Source: Athripsodes cinereus (lineage: Eukaryota; Arthropoda; Insecta; Trichoptera; Leptoceridae). From it: DNA of 64,000 nt. Positions 1 to 10,700 of the stretch are shown in pieces; position 1 is the stretch's first letter, and each line of letters begins with the position of its first letter. The stretch lies in contig OX388314.1 of assembly GCA_947579605.1 (NCBI GenBank), positions 16,923,982-16,987,981 on the forward strand, in the 5' to 3' direction. The notes below the pieces were generated by a model, which was not told where the DNA came from, did not search any database, and worked only from the letters and a program-made list of their open reading frames with translations. Position numbers and translations under genes: made by a program.

Positions 1-75
1 ACAAGTTATCAGAATGTCTCTTTAACATCATAATTATAATCACAATTTATTATCTGAATAAAATTTCACCAATAC

Positions 76-234
76 TACTACTACTACTACTACTATACCA
101 TCACGGCATATCCCACAAGTGGGGTAACCAGCAGACCAGCTGCATGTAAGAAACATGCAAGCTGTCCTCTTCGTGCCAATATAAAATCAAGACATTCAGG
201 ATGGGTGGCAAACCTCATCACTGAATTTAAGATG
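76..234 (-). mobile_element. RTE-tail short repeat, copy at 0.1 kb
   Basis: On the minus strand the copy runs from attcagtgatg through ggacagcttgcatg, gctggtctgctggttacccc, acttgtgggatatgccgtga and a (tag)n tail. An 8-bp direct repeat accaatac flanks it (68-75 and 235-242). This is one of the fullest copies (about 160 bp) of a family whose tail matches the 3' end of the intact LINE at 29.1 kb. Confidence 0.7.
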
Positions 235-240
235 ACCAAT

Positions 241-899
241 ACCATCACGCAGTGGAAAATTATGTCTAAGTAATTATTGTATACCTTTCGTGAATTACCT
301 ATGGGATATCGCTATTATATATTTTTTTTATATATAATATAGATATATTTGCCTGTTATATGCTCGGGAAAAAAAGCAATAACCTCAATTTATTTTTTTA
401 AGTGCACTGTTTTGTGGAAAACCACCACAAAGGTGTATTTTAAGAGTCATAACATCTCGTGAACAATAGGGGTATCAATCTCGTCTTGAATACCTCAGCA
501 CTCAGAGAACAATTTATAAATAATGTAATTAACATATTCACTATATTTTTAATATAAATTACATGATCTTAAATTTCTTATTTACAATTTCTTTCAGTGA
601 ACCGAAAATTGATGGCATCCCTGACACACCATATTAGTGCAAAGATTTGTTTGCAAATTTTATCATAAAATTATCAACGATACATACTCCATCATCTGAA
701 CAAAGCTTTATGTACATTACTTTTAAAATATGTTGTTACGTCACACAATTATTAGTATGAACATTGTAAAATGTTTACTCTTGCAAGTTGGAGAGTAAGC
801 GCTCCATTTCTACTGTTAGGTATACGAGTATAAAATGTATTGCAAGTGAACTAAACTTCTTGTTCTGTGTATATATCACACTTGTACATAATATATCGT
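241..899. other. Intergenic, nothing recognised
   Basis: AT-rich sequence without a supported gene or repeat between the RTE-tail repeat and the LINE fragment. Confidence 0.5.
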
Positions 900-907
900 T
901 ACCTAGA

Positions 908-1047
908 TGATCATCATCATCACCATCGCCCTCAACGCTCCTCTCGGGAGCACAGGGCAGAAACCAGCCTCCTCCATTCAGAGCGTCTCTGTGCCAATTG
1001 CGTCACCTCTTTCCACGACATTCCTTGCGCTCTGATATCGTATACCT
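908..1047 (-). mobile_element. Short 3' fragment of the same (GAT)n-tailed LINE
   Basis: The reverse complement matches 24562-24690 almost base for base, including the stop codon and GAT tail. It is flanked by a 12-bp direct repeat tacctagatgat (900-911 and 1047-1058), the target-site duplication of a severely 5'-truncated insertion. Confidence 0.85.
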
Positions 1048-1058
1048 ACCTAGATGAT

Positions 1059-2989
1059 ATTTCGAAATAATTCAACTTATCGTATTAACTTAACCTATTC
1101 ATCTGTGACCATTTGACGAATGCATAAGTAACAAGTATAATGGTGTACCTTCACGCACTGCAGTGTTAAGATTAAACAACTTACATATTATAAGTAAAAA
1201 TATACATGTTTAATAGAATATAAGTGTGTTGCTTTGCATAAATGCAGTTTTTAAATAATTTTTTGAAATACATAATAATCTTTCCATCTATACCATGACG
1301 GCATCCTCCACCACGAATAAATTAGACTAAAAAATGTTTTTCAGATATTCTCGTAATGGACTTAGATATTTTTCATGTTCTAAAATACAAATGATTAGGA
1401 AAAATAATAATAAAATGCTCTATTATAAAAATAAATTTATATATAAGGCGTAGGTAAATATTAACCTGAGGCTGCCCAGTAAATTTAATATATTGTTTTC
1501 CACTAAACTTAAGACAATTATGCATAGGTTTAATACATTTTAGGTTCGTTTTGGGATCTACAGAGTTTTTGACAGTTTTGAGTACCCTGTAATTAGGTAT
1601 TTGTAAAACATCACGTTTAAGACCTTAATTTCAGCGACGAGGAATACTACCCAATCTGAATATCTTATTTTAATAGTGCAGGCGACCTCTTCGGTAATTT
1701 TTGAAGTTAGCTCAACTTAACGTAAACTTATATACCTACTATCCTTACTTATTATTTGTTTTACATTCGACAATAAAATTTGTACTTTATAATTATTAAA
1801 AAAGTAACATAAATTATGATAATAATAAATTAACTTTATTGATGGTGATTAAAGGCAAGACAATTTTCGTTGATACAATAGATACAAATTTCATTCGTAA
1901 CAGTTACAATAAATAAACTAAATATCAGCAATATCAACTTAGAAATGCAGAGATAAAGAGATAAATCCTCGTGTATAACTTTTATGGTCATTGCAACAAA
2001 GTTATTATACCCATAATAAAATTCAATATGATGTTCGGTATAGTATAATATTATTGGCAATTTCAGTTGTATAATTTTATGTGCAACCTTGATTTAATCA
2101 TTAACATCTCTCATGATTGTCTTTAAATGTCACAAATTGCAATATTAATTGCATACTGCACACACTGACTTATTTTCATATTAATTGGAAGGGCCTACCT
2201 ACACTCTGATAGAGATCAATATTAATTGTCTGTCGTGGCAAAGTTAATCACAGTTTTTCTGCAATTAAAACGTGTAAGTAAGTATATACTTTAATCAATA
2301 CATGCGTATCAAAGTTGTTCATTTACCAATAAACATAAATCAAAAGCATAAAAAATATAAAGTTTTTTTTATTATTCATTAGGCATTCCACCCAAAATAT
2401 AAAGTTATGTATTATTGATATTTATTCAAACTCAGTGTGGGTAAACAACTTAATTTTCATGACGAGGAGAAATGAATTCTAATCACGTTTATTACATGCA
2501 GTGAATTCACCGATTTCCACATTTTAATGTAATTGTATGAAAATTGATGAATGAAAGTATTTATCGTTTGAATGGTTGTTTTCAATAGGTGTGTTTAAAT
2601 ATTTTTTTATTTTTTTTTTATTTTGGCTGTCCACCCGTTATCGAGTGACTTGAATTTTCTTCACTTGTTAATATTTTGTCTGAATCATTTCGAAACACTT
2701 TAAACAAATTGTTGAATGAATTATGATAAATTTGTTATGATAACACATTACAGTTGTGCGTAAAATGCATGCACTGCATTGTGTTTAATAATAAACTAAA
2801 AAGACACCTTATCTTTTTTAACCTTCAATATATATCACACAATGCAAAGAGTTATAATATAGATTGATCAATAAATGTATCACGGATAAATGAGGTGAAA
2901 TCATATAATAAAAAAAACTGATTTATCAATAAAAAATATTATAAATTCATAAATTTAGTGAGAACAGTCAAATAGTTTGATATATAACA
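1059..2989. other. Intergenic, nothing recognised
   Basis: AT-rich DNA with only short spurious open frames. A ggctgtccacccgttatcga motif at about 2625 recurs loosely at 32.77 and 58.66 kb and may belong to an old repeat. Confidence 0.5.
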
Positions 2990-3139
2990 TCTAATATATA
3001 AAAGGAAGTCGTGTGTGTTACAACACTTATAACTCAAGAATGGCTGTACCGATTTGAATGATCTCTGATTTGTTGGATTCTTCTCCGACCGGAATAAACT
3101 ATAGGCTATTAAAACATCTTACAAATTCACGGGAAGAAA

Positions 3140-4047
3140 CAATATGAAGAAAATTATTTACGCCATACATTTTTAATTTCAAAAATAAAAACAATATGGA
3201 GAGTTATGGCGCTATTAGCGCCCCCACGTCGCCTGTTGCATTGTGCTAAAATAATCCGTAGGTTCTGCTATATTAAGAACCAAATTACTATAACTAATAT
3301 GAACGAAATGTGTACTAATATTTGTTTACTAAAATTCGGTAGTTACATGGCAATAGGTTGTATCTCACTAAAACATAATTTTACAGGAGAGCAAAAACAA
3401 AGTTTGCAAAAGAGATATTTCAGCCAAATTTCGAGCATTTATATATCAAAATGAAGGTAATTATTATTTCTACAAGATAGATGTAACATTCTCTTAATAA
3501 TTTCTTCTACAAGATGTATGTAACATTCAGTAAATAATTTCTTGCAGTTTAAAAATATTTGAGTTTTTTTGCCATGTTGATGAAAACAATCTTTCTACAT
3601 GTCAATAAGTTACGTCTTTTCTCTCTTTATTCTGACTATAAAGAGACATATCCTTTTGCCACATCAAATATAACACTATTTTGAGCATTTTATGGACAAC
3701 AACAACATTAACAAACTTGAAAACGCAAAAAATGCGAGATACAACCTATTGCCATGTAACTACCGAATTATTCGACTAATATTTATGTATCGATAGATCT
3801 TCTGTCACATAAATGTGGACGTGCACAGATTATATTTGAAATTGTATTTTATTTTTGCAGATGGAAAATTATTATTGAACCAAAAATTGTGCTATTAAAG
3901 ATGAAAATAAGAATGTGTTCATGTAGGTAGTTCTGATGCAAGATTGTGTAGTGAAATTTGCAGACAGAGAAGAAAAATTACGAAGAAAATTATTTACGCC
4001 ATACATTTATAATTTCAATAAAAAATGCAATATGGAGAATTATACAA
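3140..4047 (+). repeat. Direct repeat of about 65 bp inside the Helitron
   Basis: The block gaagaaaattatttacgcca...caatatggagagttat occurs at about 3140-3208 and again, slightly diverged, at about 3979-4047. It probably marks a tandem or partial duplication within the Helitron. Confidence 0.6.
3333..3769. repeat. 34-bp perfect inverted repeat pair inside the Helitron
   Basis: The arms at 3333-3366 and 3736-3769 are exact reverse complements, with about 370 bases between. They may be the ends of a nested element or a large hairpin. No duplication of target sequence was found. Confidence 0.7.
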
Positions 4048-4325
4048 AATCAACAATGAAGTTTTTTTTATAGATTGGCCTATTTATATGATATTTTTTC
4101 TATACATTCTCAAATAAGAATCGTTATCCATACAATTTAACATCTGTAGTTCTGATATTTCAATTTTTAAAAAATCATGGAAAGAATTTTTATAAATTTT
4201 AAATGAATAGGTAAAATCTACCTGACAAAAAAAATTAGTACCTACATAATTATATTACGTACTGCAGATAATTTATAAACAAATCTGAGTTAAGTATAAT
4301 TGTTCAACATAAATTGTTCATGTCG

Positions 4326-4548
4326 GCCGGTGTGGCGCGGAGCTCTTTCCTTTGAGTCACGAGGTCCCGGGTTCGATTCCCGGACAGGGCAAAGTGAAGT
4401 ATGACCTTTTTCAAATTGTCCTGGGTCTGGGTGTTACATATATGTATATGTATATAGTGCATTGTATATGTGTGTATCGTCGCGTTAGTACCCATAATCA
4501 AGATTCATCGAAGTTTGGGACTAGCTCGATGTGTGAATTGTCTATGTA
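4326..4548 (+). mobile_element. tRNA-derived SINE, copy 1
   Basis: The head has a B box ggttcgattcc (4370-4380) in a tRNA-like context, then a body ending gtttgggactagctcgat...gtgaattgtc. The same head and tail occur at 48.06 kb. Nested in the Helitron next to the foldback MITE. Confidence 0.75.
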
Positions 4549-4561
4549 AAAAAAAATGAAT

Positions 4562-4919
4562 GTAACTTTCGCAGTTTAGCGGCCCCACCCGTTGTCGGGT
4601 ACTTTTTTTCCATAGAAAAGGTAATATTTTTGAAACTTGAGGAAATTGTTGCCATATGTAGAATTATTTTAATTTGCCGGCAAAGAAATCCACTTCGAAA
4701 ATTAATTTCCTAAAATTCCGTACATATTACTCGACAACGGGTGGGGCCGCCCAAGTTTCATAGTTGCGAATTTTTTTTCCTATAAAAGAATTTTACAAAA
4801 ATTTGGTGACCAAAAAATAATTCACCATATGGCAACAATTTCCTCAAGTTTCGAAAATATTACTTTTACATGGAAAAAAGTACTCTACAACGGGTGGGCC
4901 GCTAAACTGCGAAAGTTCC
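4562..4919 (+). mobile_element. Foldback MITE with long inverted arms, nested in Helitron
   Basis: Arms of about 95 bp are inverted copies (outer ends aactttcgcagtttagcggc / gccgctaaactgcgaaagtt). An 8-bp direct repeat aaatgaat flanks it (4554-4561 and 4920-4927). A third copy of the gacaacgggtggggccgc core lies internally at about 4733-4750, suggesting one element inserted in or partly duplicated within another. Confidence 0.78.
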
Positions 4920-5234
4920 AAATGAATTATATTTTTTTACACTATACCTTCGATGACACACTTTGACAATTACGGGAGTTTGTAAAGAGATTAATAATAT
5001 TAATCATTCATAAAATCAGTGGGAGAGGGCAGAAGATAGGACAGGTGTCGAACATGTGTTGAAAGGCTTGGTTTGGAGTGGCCAGAGGTCCTGAAAGCAG
5101 CGGTGGACAGTTATCTCTGGAGGAGATACTTAGGGTCAATGGGCCCCCGACCGAACTAGGACAAGGGGAAGAAGATGTATGTATGAAATCGTTCATTGAT
5201 TCTTAGGCGGTACGAAGTTCGCCGGGCCAGCTAG

Positions 5235-5851
5235 TTACATAATAAATACTATGAGATTATGATCACCTGTAAAACGTGAGCATTGAATGTAAGCAATACA
5301 AATAATCTTCACGTAATTCTTGCATGTAATATTCATTGACCTATTTAATTAAAGCAGATAATAACTATTTATATATCTAGCTAATATTTTTACTATATTA
5401 TCTTTTTATTGAACTTCTGTTCAATAATATAATGTGTAACAAACAATGATAATAATGTGTTTTATTGCGGAGTAATTCAATGATATTAAAGTCACGATAG
5501 TGTAGGTTTCTGTTAGGCTCGTACGTTGTTGTCACTGAGTATCGTGGAGCGTGCTCATTAGAAGCACTGTACAGTGTACATTCTCCTTCAGACCTGAAAA
5601 GTAAGAATTAACAATATATTATGTAAGATATTGAAGGCATTTACTCGTATTATTGTGATTATAAATTGGTTCACTATTTAGCTACAAATCTTGATTTTTT
5701 AAACGTCGTAAAAAGGTTATCTACAAAACTCTATGAAAAGATATAACGTTGTTTTTTATTGAGCTGAATTTTATTATATACACAATCAAAACAGAAAACA
5801 TTCGTATAATTTTGATACGGTAAAAATATATTTGCCAATAAATTATATTTC
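5235..5851. other. Intergenic; contains a low-confidence noncoding exon candidate
   Basis: AT-rich apart from a mixed-composition patch at about 5495-5600 (cgttgttgtcactgagtatc... ttcagacctgaaaa) that ends in a good gtaagaat donor. It could be a 5' UTR exon of the lectin. Otherwise nothing is seen. Confidence 0.3.
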
Positions 5852-6130
5852 ACTTTTTTTTTTTTCAAAAGATATATCTGAGTTTTTGTTATAAACCCAA
5901 ATACAACCTTATACACCTTTCACAGTAAGCTACTAAAAGCTTGTGTCGTGAAAGGGGAGTTTGCCGGCACCTAGAATCGAACCACAGACCTTATGATCAC
6001 ATTTTTTTTTTAAAAAAGATATATTTGGGTTTGTTATACACCTTTTCGGCACCTGGGATCGAACCACGGACCCCTTGTTCTGGAGGCCGAGACTCTACCT
6101 CCAGGCTACCGACGAACTCGGTACAACATT
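5852..6130 (-). mobile_element. Tandem pair of tRNA-derived SINEs (minus strand)
   Basis: Two B boxes read on the minus strand at about 6055-6065 (ggttcgatccc) and 5972-5983 (ggttcgattcta). Each is followed by a similar body (…acaaacccaaatatatctt) and an A run (T runs at about 6003-6011 and 5853-5865 on the + strand). The upstream copy has a near-complete tRNA-like head. Confidence 0.6.
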
Positions 6131-7479
6131 AAATGATATACCTACATTTATATACCTAGTATAGTTTGTATTTAATTAAGAAAAGTAGATATCTAATTAC
6201 ATGCAGGCACAGTTGATTTCAGTAAATAGAATGTAAAGAAAGGAGTTTTGTGGTTAAAATGAAAAAAAGATGTGTGATATTATTAGTAATTTTTCTCATT
6301 ATTTTGTCTACCGATGATAACATAGACATGTATTTATATTTGCACGAGGCTAAGCAAATAAAATATCAAACAATCTTAATTTTATACACGCTCTTCTCTT
6401 TCATCACGTCCATGAATTTGTCATGCACGCTTGCAAATAATTTCTCTTATATAAATGCATCCGTCTATGAAGATTTGACTCATCATAATTGAACCATATG
6501 TTTTTTTTCATCATATACGGTATATGGATTTTTTGATAATCGTGTATAAAAAATGTTTTTTTCACAAAGATATATCTAATAATATCCAATTTTCTTCTTT
6601 CTGTATTAATTACTGAGAATCTATAACTTATCTTCTTTCTTTTTGTAATTGACATAATTTATTTAACCATGTCAGGTCTGCTGGCTACCCCACTTGTGGG
6701 ATATGCCGTGATGGTATGGTATAGTATAGTATAGTATTTAACCATTTGAAATATATTTATATTACAGAAATTCTTACATGTTTATTTGGTAAAATCCTTT
6801 TTTATATAAAAAAATATAAAAGTGCAGGTGCTCGCAATGAAAACAGTGAAATTAAATAATAATAAAAAAAAAACAACAACAACTCCAAACATCTCATCGA
6901 AAGTCAACTCTTGTTAGACAAGAGTCTTGTCTATCTTTAAAATTCCTGAACATTTCCAAATGCTTTCATAATCAGAGTATAAAATCTTTGAAACCTTTTC
7001 CAGTACGGTGGCCTAGTAAAATGTTTAGTCGGAAGCTTTTAGTTGCTATGCGAGCTGACATCGTGACATGACCGTCCTTGGAAGAGATCATCAAACGTGA
7101 TGTATGAATATAATGTATGTTTGTAGGTAATTATATAGTAAGGCAAGGTCTATCAAGGATGGGTTTCGATAGTTTCATCCATTAACATTTACATCACTCG
7201 TCGTATTTCCTCTCAGAGAATATTCACTTTCAATTTCATAAGAATGATACTACTCCTACTACCCACAGAGGTGATATAACGAGAAACCAGTATAGGACGC
7301 ACTCGCGGAGATACCAGTCGCGTCCAATAATATCAATAATATTTTATAACATAATTGCACTAGGCATAGTAACATAACAACTATATAATAAAATAATAGA
7401 AGGTCAAATGGCCAGTTTAATAATCTTCACAACGAGTGCTGTATTTACATACTTACCCACTTTATAACACACCTACCAG
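6131..7479. other. Intergenic before the lectin
   Basis: Apart from the 64-bp insertion at 6671-6734 nothing recognisable. The short open frames at 6250-6655 are AT-rich, overlap on both strands and have no family features. Confidence 0.45.
6671..6734 (+). mobile_element. RTE-tail micro-insertion of 64 bp
   Basis: Only the terminal ggtctgctggctaccccact...gtgatggtatagtatag is present, bounded by an 11-bp duplication tatttaaccat (6660-6670 and 6735-6745). It is a severely truncated retrotransposed copy. Confidence 0.8.
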
Positions 7480-7693
7480 CGCGACGAGGGTGATGTTTTA
7501 GTTCATATTTCATATTATTATATCTAATATTCAGATGCGCCGCGATCGTTCTGTTACGCGCATTCAAATTTAAATTAATTCGATTTTCAATTGTGTTTTT
7601 AATTCAAATTTCCCGGCTTTTCACACTTGATTCGAAATTTGACATTTAATGCGATACGCGTTTGGTGTAGGTACAGATAATTGAACTGTCAAA
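7480..7693 (+). promoter_or_regulatory. Probable lectin 5' UTR / promoter-proximal region
   Basis: About 200 bases before the lectin ATG contain a GC-richer patch (gcgccgcgatcgttctg, near 7537) in otherwise AT-rich DNA, a TATA-like attatatctaat at about 7517, and a TCAGA initiator-like site at about 7531. No decisive core promoter can be read. A weak acceptor-like AG at 7673-7674 leaves open a spliced 5' UTR. Confidence 0.3.
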
Positions 7694-7784
7694 ATGAATT
7701 TCTTAAGTTTAGCTGTTCTACTTCTTTGTGTGATTGCCACAGGATCTCCAATAAGCCTCCGATCGGACAATAATTTAAAACAAG
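7694..7784 (+). CDS. C-type lectin coding exon 1 (signal peptide)
   Basis: Encodes residues 1-30 and the first base of codon 31. It opens with a typical secretory signal (MNFLSLAVLLLCVIATGS) and is followed by a gttagt donor at 7785. The exon continues in phase with the acceptor at 21232-21233. The polar tail after the predicted cleavage has no recognisable domain. Confidence 0.88.
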
Positions 7785-10700
7785 GTTAGTTTTTCAAAAA
7801 ATATTTTTACGTTAATTTTTATATTAGTATTTATATGTTCAATTTTTAGCATTTTCTGTTGTGTAATCTTTGATACGAGATTGTAATTTACCAAAATGGG
7901 CAAACAAGAAACCTGAAGAAAAATTATATTAACTAAATTATTTGTGCTATACCAAAACAAATAAAACTTTATATATTATATCGGATTTCGGAGTTTCATC
8001 AACATATTATGAACTACTGTAAAAATATCCCAATTTTTCCTGAAGTTGATAGTATATGGATTGTGCACATTTTTTTCTCCATATTCGTTATTGCTGTATT
8101 AATATTTAAAAGGCGCTTCGGTTAATGTATGAGGAATATTTATTTTTATCGCAATAGTTTCTATAAAAGATTTATATAAATACATAAATTTAAAAAAAAA
8201 TTACATAAATCTTCTCTTATGTATTCAAAATAAATAGTAAAGACGGCATATTTTACATTTGTATCAAAGCTTTGCTCAAAAATAGTTTTACTTTTTAAAG
8301 GTTAAATTAGCAAATTCAAAATTATTCGAATTCATGTCGTTGTTCAACCAAAGACAATAAAATATTATGTCAATAAAAATCATATAACTCGTCTTTGTTG
8401 TAATACATGTGATGAAATATTATCTCTTTCATATAATGACATTATTTATTACTAAAACATTGTATTGCATATTATGGCAATAGACAATGCGATATATTAT
8501 ACTATTTATCTTCTCATTTATACATACATGTATACTATAATGACATCGATCATACGCAATAACATGTCACATTTAACATGGTACACACTTGCACTTATAT
8601 ATTAATAAAAAAACATCAACCAAAACCGTGAAAAGTTACAATAATTATATTTCACAAACAAAATGCATCTCTTGACTTAAAGCTACACCCATCTTAAGAT
8701 TCTCTGAATGAAAAACCTAACTGACAAAACAGTTTGTTACGATTGAATCAAACTTTACCAAACATTTTATGTAGTTAATATAGATTTTGACATTAACATA
8801 GTGTATCCATCCCATCCTGAAAGTCTTATTTTACATTAGTACGGAGAGATCGGATTTTTTTTTACATGCGGCTAGTTTGCTGGATACCCCATTTATGGGA
8901 GATGCCATGACGGTACGAATAAACTTTGTTTGGGTTTTACAGATATCAAATATTCATCTCACAGTAGGTGATAAGAAACCTAATTAATAAGGAATAAATT
9001 GTATTTATAGTGACGAAATGGCTCATGGACAGGGGAAGAAGGGAGTCTGAGAGAGACCTGACGAACATAATACAATAACTGACTTACTCTTACATTAATC
9101 TTATTTGCACATACTAAATGACTTGACGTATGACATGCTATTTTATTATGTATTTTGAATTATTTTAACTCTTATTCAAGGTTACATGAAAGAATTGTAT
9201 TCTAAGTCATATTTGAAAAATTGTATTTTGATATTTGTATTTTTTTTCTAGTACTGCCCAACAGATTTTTATCTAGTAGGGCAATATATTCCATTATATT
9301 GTTTTTTTAATGTTAATTTTGTATGCTCTATTTGGAATAATAAATAAATAAAAAAATAAAAAAAAAGTTAGAACAACGCTAATCTCTGTTTGTGAGTTAG
9401 TTGAAATAATTACAAGTATTCGTTGTTGGTGAGTATGGCTAATTAATTTATCTCAACAATGAAGAATCCCTACACCTTTCATATATTGAGTGATGATTAT
9501 TACTTCACCACAGTATATCGCCTTTGGCTATATTTGTAATAATTATTTTTATAAAACTCATATATACAATATAGTATATTGTACTACACAAAAAGTGAGG
9601 TATCTGCTCACCATAAACAACATTTACATTTGCAAAATAATAATAACTTAGACACTGCTATGCTTTATGTCTATCGGTTTAAATATTTAAATTTCGTTAT
9701 GTTTTTATTTTGATCGGCGATCGCCATGATTGAATATGTAATATTGGCGGGAAATCAAAGCCGGTTCTTCTATAAATCTAAGTACATTTACCATGTATAA
9801 CATATTGTTTTGTTACTGGTCGGTAAGTTGGTACAACGTATAGTTATACATATTGAGGTATTTCTAGATGAAAGGGAAAGTGGAAAGGTTGTATTAGATT
9901 AGAGGCACTACAGGTATAATATACACACGACTGAATTAACAACATTGCTAGATATGTAGGTAACGAGGCACATACGTAATAATATAAGTACCTACCAATT
10001 ATTCAATGATAACATGTTATTTTGTAGTAGCTTTAGAAGCTTTGTGATACATAATAATCTGTTTTTACATTACATCAAACGAAATATTCGCACAGCTGTG
10101 AAATTACACAAAAAATATGAACACATTTAATTAAAGTTTAGTAAGTATTGAATTTTTAATTGTATATTACAACTTCAAATGGGGCTATATAAATCACGTG
10201 GTTTATATTTTCGAATTTTCTACAAATGGGGTAACCATTGGACTTACCTACTATATATTCAGGTAATTAGCAGCAAGTCTCTCTCTCTTTCTCTTTCTCT
10301 CTACGATAAAAAAAATATTGAAAATGTTTTAAATGCACTTATTTTGAGGAATATCATATTTCTTCAGGGCATTTGAAAATAGACATATGTAACTGGTTTA
10401 GTATCAAAATTGGAAAATTGTTTCCTCAATTTCGATACCAAACTGCTGGAAAGTGGAAAATGGAATAATCCATTCTATTCCAGGAAATGTACTGTTACAA
10501 TAATGATTTGAAATAACTCTATGTATATTTTCTATAGAAATGTTCATTGTTGTACTTACATGCATTATAAGGTTGTAAATACTTTCTCCCGCTTGCATAT
10601 GACCGCCCGACATCATAGTGCTTACATATAAAATATTAAATAATAGGTATATATGCCTTATATTGGCATTGTATAATAATAATTTAATATAATAATATTC

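Larger units (their letters stand above)
2990..5234 (+). mobile_element. Non-autonomous Helitron with nested insertions
   Basis: The 5' end TCTAATATATAAAAGG follows an A. The 3' end has a ggcg...cgcc hairpin and terminates in CTAG before a T (5231-5235), ending in ttcgccgggccagctag. Both ends are of the type common in insect Helitrons, which insert between A and T. No Rep/helicase frame. Inside are a SINE (4326-4548), a foldback MITE (4562-4919), a 34-bp inverted repeat pair and a roughly 65-bp direct repeat. Confidence 0.65.

Noticed and set aside
3206..3454. 82-codon frame inside the Helitron
   Set aside because: No similarity to Helitron Rep or helicase, and it spans the 34-bp inverted repeat; treated as noncoding.
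4326..4400. tRNA gene at the SINE head
   Set aside because: B box is good but the A box region and acceptor stem do not close, and the sequence recurs with a shared tail at 48 kb; it is a SINE.
6250..6655. Two overlapping opposite-strand frames of about 80 codons
   Set aside because: Low-complexity AT-rich translations with no family signal; mutual overlap argues for chance.
7346..7356. Consideration of CRISPR arrays or bacterial operons anywhere in the window
   Set aside because: Introns, SINEs, LINEs and base composition are clearly eukaryotic; no regularly spaced repeat-spacer structure was seen.
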